A stretch of 24,534 bases of DNA. It comes from Ophiothrix spiculata. Lineage: Eukaryota; Echinodermata; Ophiuroidea; Amphilepidida; Ophiotrichidae. Position 1 is the stretch's first letter, and every line of letters starts with the position of its first letter. The stretch lies in the NCBI GenBank assembly GCA_000969725.1, contig JXSR01S035421.1, one strand, 5' to 3'. The position numbers and the translations under genes are program-made. The notes beneath the pieces are model-generated. The model was not told where the DNA came from, did no database searches, and worked only from the letters and a program-made list of their open reading frames with translations. Shown here in pieces: positions 9,581-19,539 of the stretch.

Positions 9581-9613
9581 CTGATGAAAAGGGGTATATC
9601 CCCTTGAAACGTC
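9581..9613 (+). ncRNA. Hammerhead-ribozyme-like core
   Basis: CTGATGA (9581-9587) is followed by a stem of AAGGGG and CCCCTT with a TATAT loop, then GAAAC (9606-9610) and GTC (9611-9613). This is the conserved CUGAUGA-stem II-GAAA order of hammerhead ribozymes, and minimal hammerheads with a very short stem III are known from Penelope-like elements. One extra A after CTGATGA and the lack of an obvious stem I partner make activity uncertain. Confidence 0.35.
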
Positions 9614-9994
9614 GTGCCGTTCTATATGTATATCTGAATTTTCGGTGAGTCTTTATTTTGTTTCTGTTTTTACTTGTTGCATTTACTTTAGGCCTATATA
9701 CATACTTTCTATGATTTAGGCCTATATATTGTGTTATTTTTCCATCACATCAAGTTGGCTTACTTTGTTTTTACCTCCAATCTTTTCTTGATGCATGATG
9801 TAATGATATTGAGAGATTTTTTGAAAGGACAGTTATAACGATATCAGTTTGGTAGCGTAATGTTAATGATATAAAGACTCCATACAACTCCTTCATGTTG
9901 TCTGCAGTAATGTCGTAGCTATACTTTCAACATTGGTGGTGCATTATGCACAATGCTTCAAATCTTAAGATTACAAGACAAAATCAGCCGCTAA

Positions 9995-10250
9995 GGGCTC
10001 TGTGACACATCACCATAGAGCCAAACAAACGTCTAACGTACCTTATCCTACTATTGTTTTGGTTTATACATTTTTGTTCGTCATTTGGTCGTTAGAAATA
10101 CGGTGGATACGTTATTCATACTGTTAATCCGTTACGTTCATTGCGTTATTATCCACACAGTGATGGTCCGTTTGTCATACGTTCAGCATGTGAAACTTGT
10201 GTACGTTATTCATACGTTTGGACTCTATAAGACTGATGTGTGACAGGGCC
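9995..10250. mobile_element. MITE with GGGCYCTGTSACACATCA ends
   Basis: The left end GGGCTCTGTGACACATCA (9995) and the inverse of the right end, GGCCCTGTCACACATCA (to 10250), are terminal inverted repeats. Pairing continues through AGAGCCAAAC against AGAGTCCAAAC. The interior is dense in ACGTTA/TACGTT words. No coding. End type resembles hAT-like MITEs, but no clean 8-bp target duplication was seen. Confidence 0.65.
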
Positions 10251-10959
10251 TTATCACGGGGCCCGGGGTCCGGACGCAGTCCAAATTTTGTAAACAGCTT
10301 GCTAATCCGATTAAAAAAAAACACTCTCTAGTCCGAATGTTTTTTTTTTTTAAATCACAAGTTCGTATTTATAAAATAGCTAGCTAGTAGTTCAATCAAT
10401 TCATTCAAGGGCGGTCTTAACCCTACGCTACCCATTAATGGGGAGAAACTTCATTAAGATCCAAAGTAATAATTAACAAAGATTAGTATGGCTGCTCAAG
10501 TCAAATGTTGCTTAACTAGTTTTGGCCGGTCGATGCTCTCTCATAGTAATCTTAGTGGCACTGAAAATGGATGATAACAGAACCATGATTTGCAAATTAG
10601 GCAGGTAGATTACGAATGCAAAGTGTGGAAAGCCACAACCCTTTTATCATCATTACCAGTCCCGTAGCCAGGATTTTTTCAAGGGGGGGGGGGGGGGGGC
10701 TGCGGATTTTTAAAAAGTGGACTTTTTGGAGGAAAAAGTTTTGTTTTGGTCGATCCTAAACTAATTTTAGTGGTTTTGATAAAGTGACAAGAAAAAAAGA
10801 AGTTTGCAATAGTGTTTCAAGTATTTTTTTGTAGTATTTTATTAAAAAACGACCTACATTTACGTGGGTTTGTGCTTTAGATATTCTTTTGGTGGACATT
10901 TAGGGAATTTTTGTAGACCTGTTTTGTACATTGTCAAATTTAGGGGGAGGGGGTGCGAC
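10251..10959. other. Anonymous DNA with G17 tract
   Basis: Contains A/T tracts, a 17-base G-run at 10683-10699 following CCCGTAGCCAGGATTTT, and TTTAGGGGGAGGGGG just before the gap. These look like interspersed repeat edges. No exon was recognised. Confidence 0.4.
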
Positions 10960-11179
10960 NNNNNNNNNNNNNNNNNNNNNNNNNNNNNNNNNNNNNNNNN
11001 NNNNNNNNNNNNNNNNNNNNNNNNNNNNNNNNNNNNNNNNNNNNNNNNNNNNNNNNNNNNNNNNNNNNNNNNNNNNNNNNNNNNNNNNNNNNNNNNNNNN
11101 NNNNNNNNNNNNNNNNNNNNNNNNNNNNNNNNNNNNNNNNNNNNNNNNNNNNNNNNNNNNNNNNNNNNNNNNNNNNNNN
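10960..11179. other. Assembly gap (220 N)
   Basis: Run of N. It lies just after a G-rich stretch, a frequent cause of sequencing failure. Open frames across it are artefacts. Confidence 0.99.
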
Positions 11180-12525
11180 TATGTATTGTTCAATGCATTA
11201 AAACAGTCCCGTTAGCTTATTTTAGTCCATTAATAATTTTTGTTGCTTTCAAAATGGCGACGTTATGAGAGATACTGAATGAAGACCTCAAGCACATTGT
11301 AGCCCTGAGAACCGAAGGAATCTTTTTTGTTATATGGCTCTGCGTTTTTATTTTTTGCTACCAAATGATGTTTGGAATTACTAGACGTCGGGGGATTCTA
11401 GTAATGCATATAACTCGCGTATAAGCAGTCGTCCATGAAAGACTGCACATATGGAAAACCATCAATCATATTGCAAAAATGGGCTTTTGCCATTTTACCC
11501 ATTGGTCTTTTTGGTCGTTCAGTACTGCGCAGAAACTGAAAATACCTGCGTATAACTATTCTTGAAGGAATATTTAAGGATTGTAGACTCATATGTGTGG
11601 AGTAACAAAAGGGAAACAATTGACCACGCTTGTACACGGGCAGCGAAGAGTTGGGATGGCGAATTGGCCGAGGAACGTGACAGCGGCCCTGAATTGACGC
11701 CATATTGGTTTCATTAAGGAGTATGGGTCTAATTAAGTTTTGATAATTAAAGAATAAGTGTTTTGAGTTTTAAATATGACGGCTACATCCATTGTAACCT
11801 TTTTTTTGGATGACAAAAATTGGTGTATAACTCATGGTTTGAATTTCATTGGTATGTAATGATTAAAAAAACCTGTGACAATTGACGGGAATATCGATAA
11901 CTTCCAATTTATCGTCATATTCAGCAAATCAATGTTAAAGTATTTTAGGAACATGTCAACAGTTTGTAAATTACCACTTATCGTTCTTGAAAATGATGCC
12001 ACACTCGACTGTACGCAGGTGTTTGATGACAGGGTCTTAGAAAAAAAGGCGCTAAACGCACATGCGCATTACGCAAATCTGAAGTGAGACACGTGAGATA
12101 ACATTAACGGACGAGTCTTGAATAACACACATTTCAAGAGACATGAGTTGATTAATTTAACATCTGATCCTCGACAGATATCAGCTCTCAAAGAACTGCT
12201 TATTCTGAGTGGCATTGTAGAAGTGAGCAGTCGATATCATTAAATTACATGGCTAGCTCCCTAGTTATTGAAATAAGTGTCGATTAATCAAAATAATTTA
12301 AGAAAAGAAACATGAAAACAACTTTATAAAGATATCATTATAACTAGCATAACAATGTTTTCATACCAACGTTTTGAAAACGCTATTTAAATTTTGCGCC
12401 AAGACCACAGTCGACGATGTTGCAATACTTATGATTAGTGTATGTATAAGGTATAGCAAAACAAATTCAACATGGTTAATTTGCACCACTTTCCTCTATT
12501 ATTTTTGTGTCTGTGTACTCCTTAC
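11180..12525. other. No certain gene; one 101-codon minus frame
   Basis: The minus-strand frame 11398-11703 starts ATGGCGTCAATTCAGGG and is mixed in composition (proline, serine, arginine), but I recognise no domain. It may be a degenerate transposon or first-exon fragment. Plus frame 11875-12087 also lacks features. No repeats, splice-flanked exons or RNA genes were identified. Confidence 0.35.
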
Positions 12526-12847
12526 CTGTCGCTTGACCATGTTACGTCTTCGGTAGTCTCTGCGCATGTGCAACTCATTTGACTTAATGACGGCACGTCT
12601 GGGTATATTCTCTTCGGGCACCGACAAATCGGCATATTGATATGTGTAACAACGCACGCGCAGAGGTCTCTTCGCAGGCGCATGAGCCCATCCCCAGTTC
12701 TGCATTGAGACATCGAATGTTCCTTGCAGTTAGTAATCTCTTTCATGTCAGGATTTATACGCATGTTGGTGTCACAATAATCTCCTTGTATCATCATCGT
12801 AGCTGTGGAAGGACCGTTATTAGAAGCTGAAATATTGAACTTGGTAG
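12526..12847 (-). CDS. Candidate exon, FN3-like second half
   Basis: An open minus-strand block ends at a strong donor (GACAG, then GTAAGG). It has two in-frame acceptor choices, after ctattttggag (exon to 12847) and after caatatttcag (exon to 12826), both phase 1. It begins TKFNISASNNGPSTATMMIQ, which matches the F-G strand pattern of fibronectin type III domains (Y/F-x-I-x-A-x-N ... G-S). A shorter version ending at a weak donor (12776-12847) would be a 72-base symmetric phase-1 exon, fitting a downstream transmembrane exon like 6712-6892. The remaining part is cysteine-rich and also open in a second frame, so it may be non-coding. Confidence 0.35.
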
Positions 12848-13245
12848 CTCCAAAATAGAATACGTTCAACTTTTTACTCCTAATATTAATTTATATATTC
12901 GTTTTGGTTTTAATGAGTTTGATAAAGTGTGAACTTTTTATGTTTAAAGTGAGAAGCTGAAATCTTTCTAAACGAATGGAGTTGGGTGGGATGTGATATA
13001 ATATTGCTGCCATAAATAAATGACCTTAATTTTGGTTTCAATGAGGTGACTAATATCTATCCATCGATAACCATCACATAATACGGGTTCCAGGGATTGC
13101 CTATAGGTAAATTGCAACTTGGATTCTCTGGGCTTTCTGAGCTTGGAGTTTTATGACTTTGTGTAAACGGACCAACCAAACATACCTATCCGTACAATAT
13201 GTTTCCCCCAATCACCAAGGGTAAAAAACATTTGAAGATACTTAC

Positions 13246-13289
13246 ATGATGGTTCGCCTTTCCTAAAGTCATAATGACAGGAGCAAGTA
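13246..13289 (-). CDS. Candidate 44-base exon, FN3-like centre
   Basis: Flanked by a very good acceptor (ctccatttcag) and a consensus donor (CATCAT, then GTAAGTATC). In the frame that agrees with the next exon (12526-12826/12847) it encodes TCSCHYDFRKGEPS. This lines up with CNNCEVEWLKTN in the exon at 24196-24418 (C-x-[VY]-[ED]-[WF]-x-K), suggesting paralogous pieces of one domain. Splice sites and phase are the evidence; the short length leaves room for chance. Confidence 0.4.
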
Positions 13290-14698
13290 CTGAAATGGAG
13301 ATTAAGACAATATTGGTCATTTAAAAAAGACGCATTTAGTATAGAGATGGATTTCTCTCACTTGTAATTCTCCCTGAGCATCATAGGGGCAAGCTCAAGG
13401 AGAGTTTTAGATGTACATTGATGTACAAACTGTTATGCCGTAGTTGCGATGCCGTACCGAGGATACGGCAGGGCGTGCCGTAAATGCGAGGCTCGCAAAA
13501 GGAATGATTTTACAGTATAGTATGAATCCTATTGATCTCTATTGTGCGCTATATTCAGCCTGTAATACCATCTGTGGTAATACATAGTCGATACCTGTAT
13601 AAGATTCTTCTATTTGATTTAACATTCGTCACCTCGTGCCGTAACTGCGATGCTGGGTTTAATTGTGTTACATGTGTCTAACTTCCTGTGCCGTGATTGC
13701 GAGGCCGATTTATTGCAAGGGGTAGGACATGACGTCATCAGATTTTGAAACTCCCATTCAAAAAACCTGAATTTAATGTTAAGCTCAAAATTTTTATTTT
13801 ATGCCCTTACTTATAGTGTATAAATGTAGGCTATCACTATAAACATATGCAAATTTCAAAACCGTTGTGGGACTTCAACTATAGAAAACTAAAGAGATGT
13901 TCTTATTATTTTGAAGACTACTTTTCTTTTTATTCACGCATTGAAATATACGGGCGATACCACGGATGAACACCCATCAAATCTGAGTAAACACATAGGC
14001 CTAAACATGCAATTTATTGCACGGCCACCATCGTCTGGTTTATTGTGATTGCTGTGCACGTGTCCTGCACGTGAGATCTCTGCCAGGCCATGCCATGAGT
14101 CATGATAGACTAATTGGATGCCTTTTAAATAAACAAACATGGCTTAGGTATCAAAGAAAAAACAAAAACGTGGAAATGAATAGTACATCAGATTAAAGCT
14201 TGGCGTTATAAATAAAGTTTGCCATCTCTCAACAGTTAGTTTGAATCATAAATAAAGATCAAAATTATTTATCATGAAGCTAATAATATAAGAGAAAATA
14301 AGTTATATGTATCGCATTGGCAAGGTCATTCACATAAGCCTATAGATCATTATTTAAGCTTATTATGGCTATGACTGCAACAGTCACAGTGCCGGTCACA
14401 GTGTCAACAATGTGTGCCTAAAATGCGAATTATTATGCATTGGCAACAATAACAGCCTCATCATGCTCGCCGAATATGAAACTGTTAATCTGACATTTGG
14501 TAAAAATCATAAAGAACGACCAATAAACATTATAAACATTGTCTTTCTAAATTGACACTTTTCGATTGCATCATCGGGCGTCCCATCATCGCATCCACGG
14601 CACACACTGAAGCCCGATGCTGATTAGGTTACGTGCTGTCAGTGCGCAAGCGTACTTTCAATTAAGCAACAAGTACACGTCAAAAAACAATGTAAGCT
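13290..14698. other. No gene; dispersed GTGCCGTAANTGCGATGC motifs
   Basis: Apart from the motif copies listed separately, no exon or mobile element was recognised. The minus frame 13934-14140 has no domain. Confidence 0.45.
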
Positions 14699-14738
14699 GC
14701 CGTATCATCGAGGTCGAGTGCCGTAAACGCGATGCCGG
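13436..14738 (+). repeat. Five dispersed copies of a 20-bp motif
   Basis: Consensus GTGCCGTAANTGCGATGCCG at 13436-13454, 13475-13492, 13636-13653, 13688-13707 and 14718-14738, all in the same orientation. The last copy is embedded in the palindromic array at 14699-14849. Spacing is irregular, so this is not a simple tandem repeat. The copies share the word GCCGTA with the palindromic unit. Confidence 0.65.
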
Positions 14739-14849
14739 CAAGATCGATGATACGGCATTCCGGTGTGCCGTATCATCGATGATACGGCATTCCAGTGTGC
14801 CGTATCATCGATGATACGGCATTCGCGTGCCGTATCATCGATGATACGG
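14699..14849. repeat. Short array of perfect 22-bp palindromes
   Basis: The unit is the half-site GCCGTATCATC followed directly by its inverse, with a central ATCGAT. Perfect copies lie at 14767-14788 and 14799-14820. A copy with one end mismatch lies at 14829-14849, and a first copy is split into halves (14699-14710 and 14746-14756) by an insert carrying the 20-bp motif. The period is 30-32 bases, with CATTCC-type spacers. Confidence 0.85.
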
Positions 14850-16656
14850 AAAGATCGCATCAACGGCGTAACAAAACGACGAATGGTACTTGTATTCGCT
14901 TCACACACTGCACTTCATTTGAACATGGTTTCGGGTAGGGTATCTATTCAAACAGATATGGTACAATACATATTTATGGTCTCAGATAGGGTATCACTTC
15001 AATCAGTTTTGTCAATTTTTGGTCTCACATAGAGTCACCTTCGAAACTCGGGTGGTTATTCAAACAAACATGTCATTTACCCCCCCCCCCCCCGCCCAGG
15101 GGGTTGAATGTCAAAGCTCGAATCCATTTCTGATAAAGCGTCTCCACTGTACCTCGACGTGCATCAAAAGGAGCTCGTCCCATACTCTGTCTAGGGTACG
15201 GGTGAAGAAGGAGAATCATAACGATTTAAGTACCAATTTTTCTTTGCAAAATGCCCCAAATAAGTTAAATGATTAATTGTAACGGTCTACATGTAGAGCC
15301 AGGACAAATCGTTTTTGATAATAGAAGTTGCGTGTATGACAAAAGATGTAGGGTTTTAAGTATATACATTATGTTGCACTTAAAGACAATAATAGTAGTT
15401 TTCTACTTAATATTGTTTCACCATGAGACTTGGTCAAGGATAAACATATATATCTTTTCATTGACTAACCATGTGCATATGTCTCCTCGGGCTATATTGT
15501 CATATTGATACCAATAAAAATAACTCAATTCGTTTTAGGGTTTCCTGTGGGGGGGGGGGGGGGCTCTGGGTGGTAATTGGTGTTCGTGCTAATCATAACA
15601 AATGGTGTAAAAGGGTCTGACTTTGACCAACCGGTGGCGTATACGTCTTTTGAAAAAAAAAAAGAAGTTTTTAGCACAATTTACGCCATTTAGGGTTGTA
15701 AATTCAATACCTCTGCCACTAAAGGTTCATTTTGCACCTTGTGTCACTTAGTTGAGTGTCGTACTGTACCGTACTGTACATGTTTGCTTAAAATGTATAC
15801 AAATAAGAGATAAATGATTAAAAACTTCAATGGTATACATTTTAATAACTAATTTTTAAGAAAATGGTATTTCAATCGTACACCATTACGCATTTTGGGG
15901 TGCAATTTACATCATCTGGAGCAAATTATTTGGGGTGTATTTTTCACTCGACCATTATGGGTTCAATTTTGAGGCGCTCTGGAGTACCACTTTAGTATTC
16001 CTCGATGGCTTTTCTATGTGTAGTTTGTAGTTAATATTGTCGAGTCATTGTTGGAATGCACTTTTAAATATGTGAACGACTATATCGTGTTGTCATAGCA
16101 AATGTGCTACCGTGCAATATAAATTGCCTGTATTTACTTATTAAACCCATGTGATACCATTTCTAAGGTAAATGATTGCCCTACCTTGAACAACTAATTA
16201 TAGGGTTTAGCGTGTCAGAGTTTAGGATGATAAAAAGATACAACAAAAGAAATAGTACACTAAAATGTATTTTCTACAAAGCTTTCTCATTTTTACACAA
16301 ATAGAGTGTGTCATTAAAATTGAGCTTATATTATATGTTTAAATGCTTAGACAAGGGCTTTTAGAGGGTATGATATTTGCATAATTTAGTGGAGTAGTTG
16401 TCACATGCAAATTCAGGGTTCTTTAAACTACTTTTAGTTTGCACGAAAAATACTCATTAAAATTGGACAACTGCCTTTTCCCAATGTACAACATTGATCA
16501 TGAGAAAGCATTTGTTAGAATTAAAAAAAGTCATAGCGACAAAGTAAAATCTGTGAAGTACCATTAAATTCTTATCTATGCTAAATATATGGTAATTGAA
16601 TCATATTTCCCTACAAGATAAGTACAACAAACTTGTATCCTATATATGAAGAGTTC
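14850..16656. other. No gene; homopolymer tracts
   Basis: Contains a C14 run (15080-15093) and a G15 run (15549-15563), a short GTACTGTACC repeat near 15760-15780 and otherwise AT-rich anonymous sequence. Short plus-strand frames (15019-15276, 15269-15508) show no domain or splice context. Confidence 0.5.
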
Positions 16657-17466
16657 GGTTCCAAAAGGGCCTAAATCCACTTTTGGTCAAAATTGAGTTA
16701 TTGGTGCCATAATGTAGTACTATAGTAGTAGTTTAATGGAACCAAGCCATTTCCCCAAAAAGTTGCTTTCATAGGGTTTACCAGTACTCAAAAATCTGAG
16801 TTTGTTTCCAAAAGGGCCTAAATCCATTACAGTTTGTTTCCAAAAGGGCCTAAATCCATTAGGGTGTAAACAAACCTCTCAATAAATAAATAAGCAATAA
16901 AGTTTTGATTTCCATAAATGATGCCACTGTAGTGAGAGGACCTATCCCTAACTTGTGAAGCAGTAAAAACTCAAAAATATATTAAACATGACAAGACATT
17001 ATTGTTTGCTGATATTCAGATGGATTTAGGCCCTTTTGGAAATATACTCAAATTGAAGAAATCATCCCCCAAAATGAACATAAATCAACTTTGGGTAAAA
17101 ATCTAGTTTTTGGTGCCATAATATAGTACTATAGTAGCAATTTCATGAAACCAAACTATTTTTCCCAGAACTTGCTTTAATGTAGCTTGCCAGTGCACAA
17201 AAATCTCAGTTTGTTTCCAAAAGGGCCTAAATCCATGAGTTTATTTCCAAAAGGGCCTAAGTCCACTTCATAGTGAAAATAAAACTCTCTATAAAAAGTA
17301 TATTATAAACCTCTGATTTCACTGAGTGGTGTCAGTTTTGTCAGAGTGCTAACGCCTAACATTTAATGCAGAAAAAATTTGAAAATGATTTTACCATAAC
17401 AAGGAATAAGTTTTTGCTGATTTTCTCAGAACTATGAAAAGTGGATTTAGGCCCTTTTGGAAACAA
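16657..17466. repeat. Two tandem units built on an AAGGGCCT motif
   Basis: The motif TTTCCAAAAGGGCCTAAATC(CA) occurs forward at about 16663, 16805, 16837, 17215 and 17246, and inverted at about 17022 and 17443. Flanking DNA is also duplicated: the stretch with TTGGTGCCATAATGTAGTAC at about 16700 reappears at 17112 with an AT-for-GT change. So two units of roughly 400 bases lie in tandem, each closed by an inverted motif. No coding capacity; the superfamily is unknown. Confidence 0.8.
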
Positions 17467-17730
17467 ATTCTTCATATGTGTTGTATTCAAAGACTGGGTA
17501 GCGTGGAGATATGTTGCATTTACTCCATTTATACTCAGAAAAAGTATCAAGTGTATTGATATTAAAAATAAAAATGTAAGAATATGTTGTACTTTGGGGA
17601 ATTTTATCAACCCTGACGATTGTCTCTCGGTTTACCGTTATCGAATTTTCAATATTTTCTGACATGGTATAAACTACATATACATGTACGCTCGTATATG
17701 CATTTTACAGTTAATATGAATTTAATGCTT

Positions 17731-18420
17731 GGGTAGACCTTCAACTAGCATAAACGATGTGTTCTCTAATTTTCAAACTAATTGCATAAACAATGTATAT
17801 ACATGTATATAAAAATACATTTTAAGAAGTATGATTTTGCCCTGAACGTATTGTTGATTTTTGGTCAAAAAAAGCAGCCCAAACACGTACTTTGCCCCCC
17901 CCCCAAAAAAAAAAGAAGCCTAAATAAAATTTGCATCAGTGAAATGTTGAACTTTTTTGCTTTTTTTAACTTAGACACAAATGTCTATAAAATAGTTTTC
18001 TCAAATTTTTGAATTTTATCTTAATTTAAAAAATAGGCATAAAAATTGTCATTTTGTTGGCAGCGGTGTGATATTTTTTTATTTTTGACCTATTTTTGCC
18101 ATTTTTTTTAAACTAAGGTAAAAATCAAAAAAATCGAGAAAACCTTTTCTAGATATTTGTTTCTAGATTCAATAAGCAAAAAAGTTCAACATTTCACAAA
18201 TATAAATTTTATTTAAGCTTTCGAGAAATATTTGGGGCAAAAATTACAGTTTTGGGTATTTTTTGCCAAAATTAGCTTTTTTGTTTTGTCAAAAACTGAT
18301 ATCGTCATCATATTCAGGGTAAACACCCTCTTCTAAAAAATGTATACCTTTATATAGTTTATGCAATTAGTTTTAGAGTTAGAGTACACAAATAGTTTAT
18401 GCCAATTGAAGGTCTACCCC
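17731..18420. mobile_element. Foldback element with about 330-bp arms
   Basis: The left end GGGTAGACCTTCAA is mirrored at the right end (18420). The arms run inward through CTAATTGCATAAAC, GTGAAATGTTGAACTTTTT, ACAAAT and GGCAGCGGTGTGATATTTTTT, leaving almost no unpaired centre near 18060-18075. A C/A tract (17896-17911) interrupts the left arm. A one-arm relative lies at 7992-8470. Minus and plus open frames inside are arm sequence. Confidence 0.85.
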
Positions 18421-18704
18421 AGCCTTAAGGGATAAATCTAAAGAGAATATTTATTGTTTTGATTCGAATTCTTCGAGCTAAATTGTACATGCGTTGAACT
18501 GAATCAAAATAAAGTCATTGAACCGGTATCAAATGTTTGTTACCTGTCTATACTTTTAATTCGATTAAATATTTTTGGTGACGACATGGCATGCTCGATA
18601 GTGAAAAAATTGTGTCGAGGTTGACTATAATAGCCTAAACCATAATAATCACACTAATATCAGAAATAATAATTCATAAATAAATAAGATACTGGGGACT
18701 TATT

Positions 18705-18935
18705 GTGCGCTATGCCTCCCAGATTTGTAATTCCACTCGGCCTCTGCACATTTTACACATACGCACCATCGCTGCCCGGATCAACTCCCCGAGTTTCGTA
18801 CGGGTTTCCACGCGACAATTAGCAATTAGTACCTTGTTCAAGGGAATTTCAAGCACACTCATATTATGGCACCAGCGGGGTTCGAACTTTCCGCACCGCA
18901 AGCGAGCGCCTTACCGATTGAGCTAACTTGACTCT
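18705..18935 (-). mobile_element. tRNA-derived SINE
   Basis: On the minus strand the head reads AAGTTAGCTCAATCGGTAAG (A-box type, 18914-18925), then GGCGCTCGCTTGCGGTGCGG and a B-box AGTTCGAACCCC (18877-18888). These are the internal RNA polymerase III promoter boxes of tRNA genes. The region corresponding to the anticodon arm and acceptor does not fold into a complete tRNA, and a non-tRNA body of about 160 bases follows, so this is a SINE rather than a tRNA gene. The 3' boundary is approximate. Confidence 0.75.
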
Positions 18936-19539
18936 CCAAAACGAGACTAAAAATACTTTAATTTGAAGAAGGAAACGTTTGAACATGATTTAATGTCAAA
19001 TGCGTGAAAAAAACACACTTTTTTTCCTAACTTAACAAAACATTACATAACATGTAGAGTTAAAGTAGTACATAACTTACCAAGTTTCAGTAGATTCACC
19101 TTTATATATGAACCGAGATAATAATATCAGATAAAACGTAAAAGTAATCGATGAAGTCATCATATCTATTAAAGTTTTAAAATGTTTGATATCATGAAAG
19201 AATAACTTCCGTTTATCTGAATCAAGAAATTTGAAGCAATGTAAGCCAACCTCTACGGTAAGTATATCCCGTTCAAACTAGTGTAAGCACCTCTTACGAC
19301 AAAACCGCACAATATCTCAATCTCATCAAATGACTACAGCTGGATAGAAAAGTTTCCATTGTCCACGTGTTGGAAAAATGTACTCTTCATAAAAGGAACC
19401 GAAAACTATTGCATTATGCGGCATAGATACAGTCAAACACGGTTCATTTTGAATGCCTACATGAAGAATGTATCTGTTTATTATCTAAGTTAGTTGTGCA
19501 TGTACTGCCTGCAATTAGCATTTACCTAGTATTCTAACC
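18936..19539. other. Nothing recognised
   Basis: AT-rich DNA. One donor-like GTAAGTT on the minus strand near 19076 has no matching open exon. No repeats were identified. Confidence 0.4.

Larger units (their letters stand above)
9263..9781. repeat. Long inverted repeat, arms about 160 bp
   Basis: Left arm 9263-9424 and right arm 9622-9781 pair almost perfectly, with differences such as one extra ATAT unit and single-base changes (GTGTGTAT against the inverse of ATACATAC). High arm identity implies recent origin or gene conversion. A smaller perfect palindrome (9423-9485) starts where the left arm ends. Confidence 0.85.
9156..9793. mobile_element. Insertion bounded by 15-bp direct repeat (Penelope-like?)
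   Basis: The 15-mer AATCTTTTCTTGATG occurs at 9156-9170 and at 9779-9793, fitting a target-site duplication around about 608 bases. Inside, 9263-9424 and 9622-9781 are near-identical inverse copies (about 160 bases each, both with the TAGGCCTA-containing repeats). Oppositely oriented partial copies plus a hammerhead-like core are features of Penelope-like retroelements. No reverse transcriptase or GIY-YIG coding is present, so the class is an inference. It sits within 30 bases of the acceptor of exon 8996-9128. Confidence 0.55.

Noticed and set aside
10864-11268. Open frames across 10864-11268 on both strands
   Set aside because: They are open only because of the 220-base N gap.
11398-11703. 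101-codon minus frame as a real gene
   Set aside because: No recognisable domain, no poly(A) signal or splice partner; kept only as a note.
13436-14849. A CRISPR array
   Set aside because: Spacers are short and similar, units are palindromic, and the genome is clearly eukaryotic.
14617-15032. Frames with repeated RIIDDTA or SSMIRH peptides
   Set aside because: The peptide repeats are simply the palindromic DNA array at 14699-14849 translated.
18870-18935. A tRNA gene on the minus strand
   Set aside because: A and B boxes are present, but there is no complete acceptor stem or convincing anticodon arm, and a longer SINE body follows.
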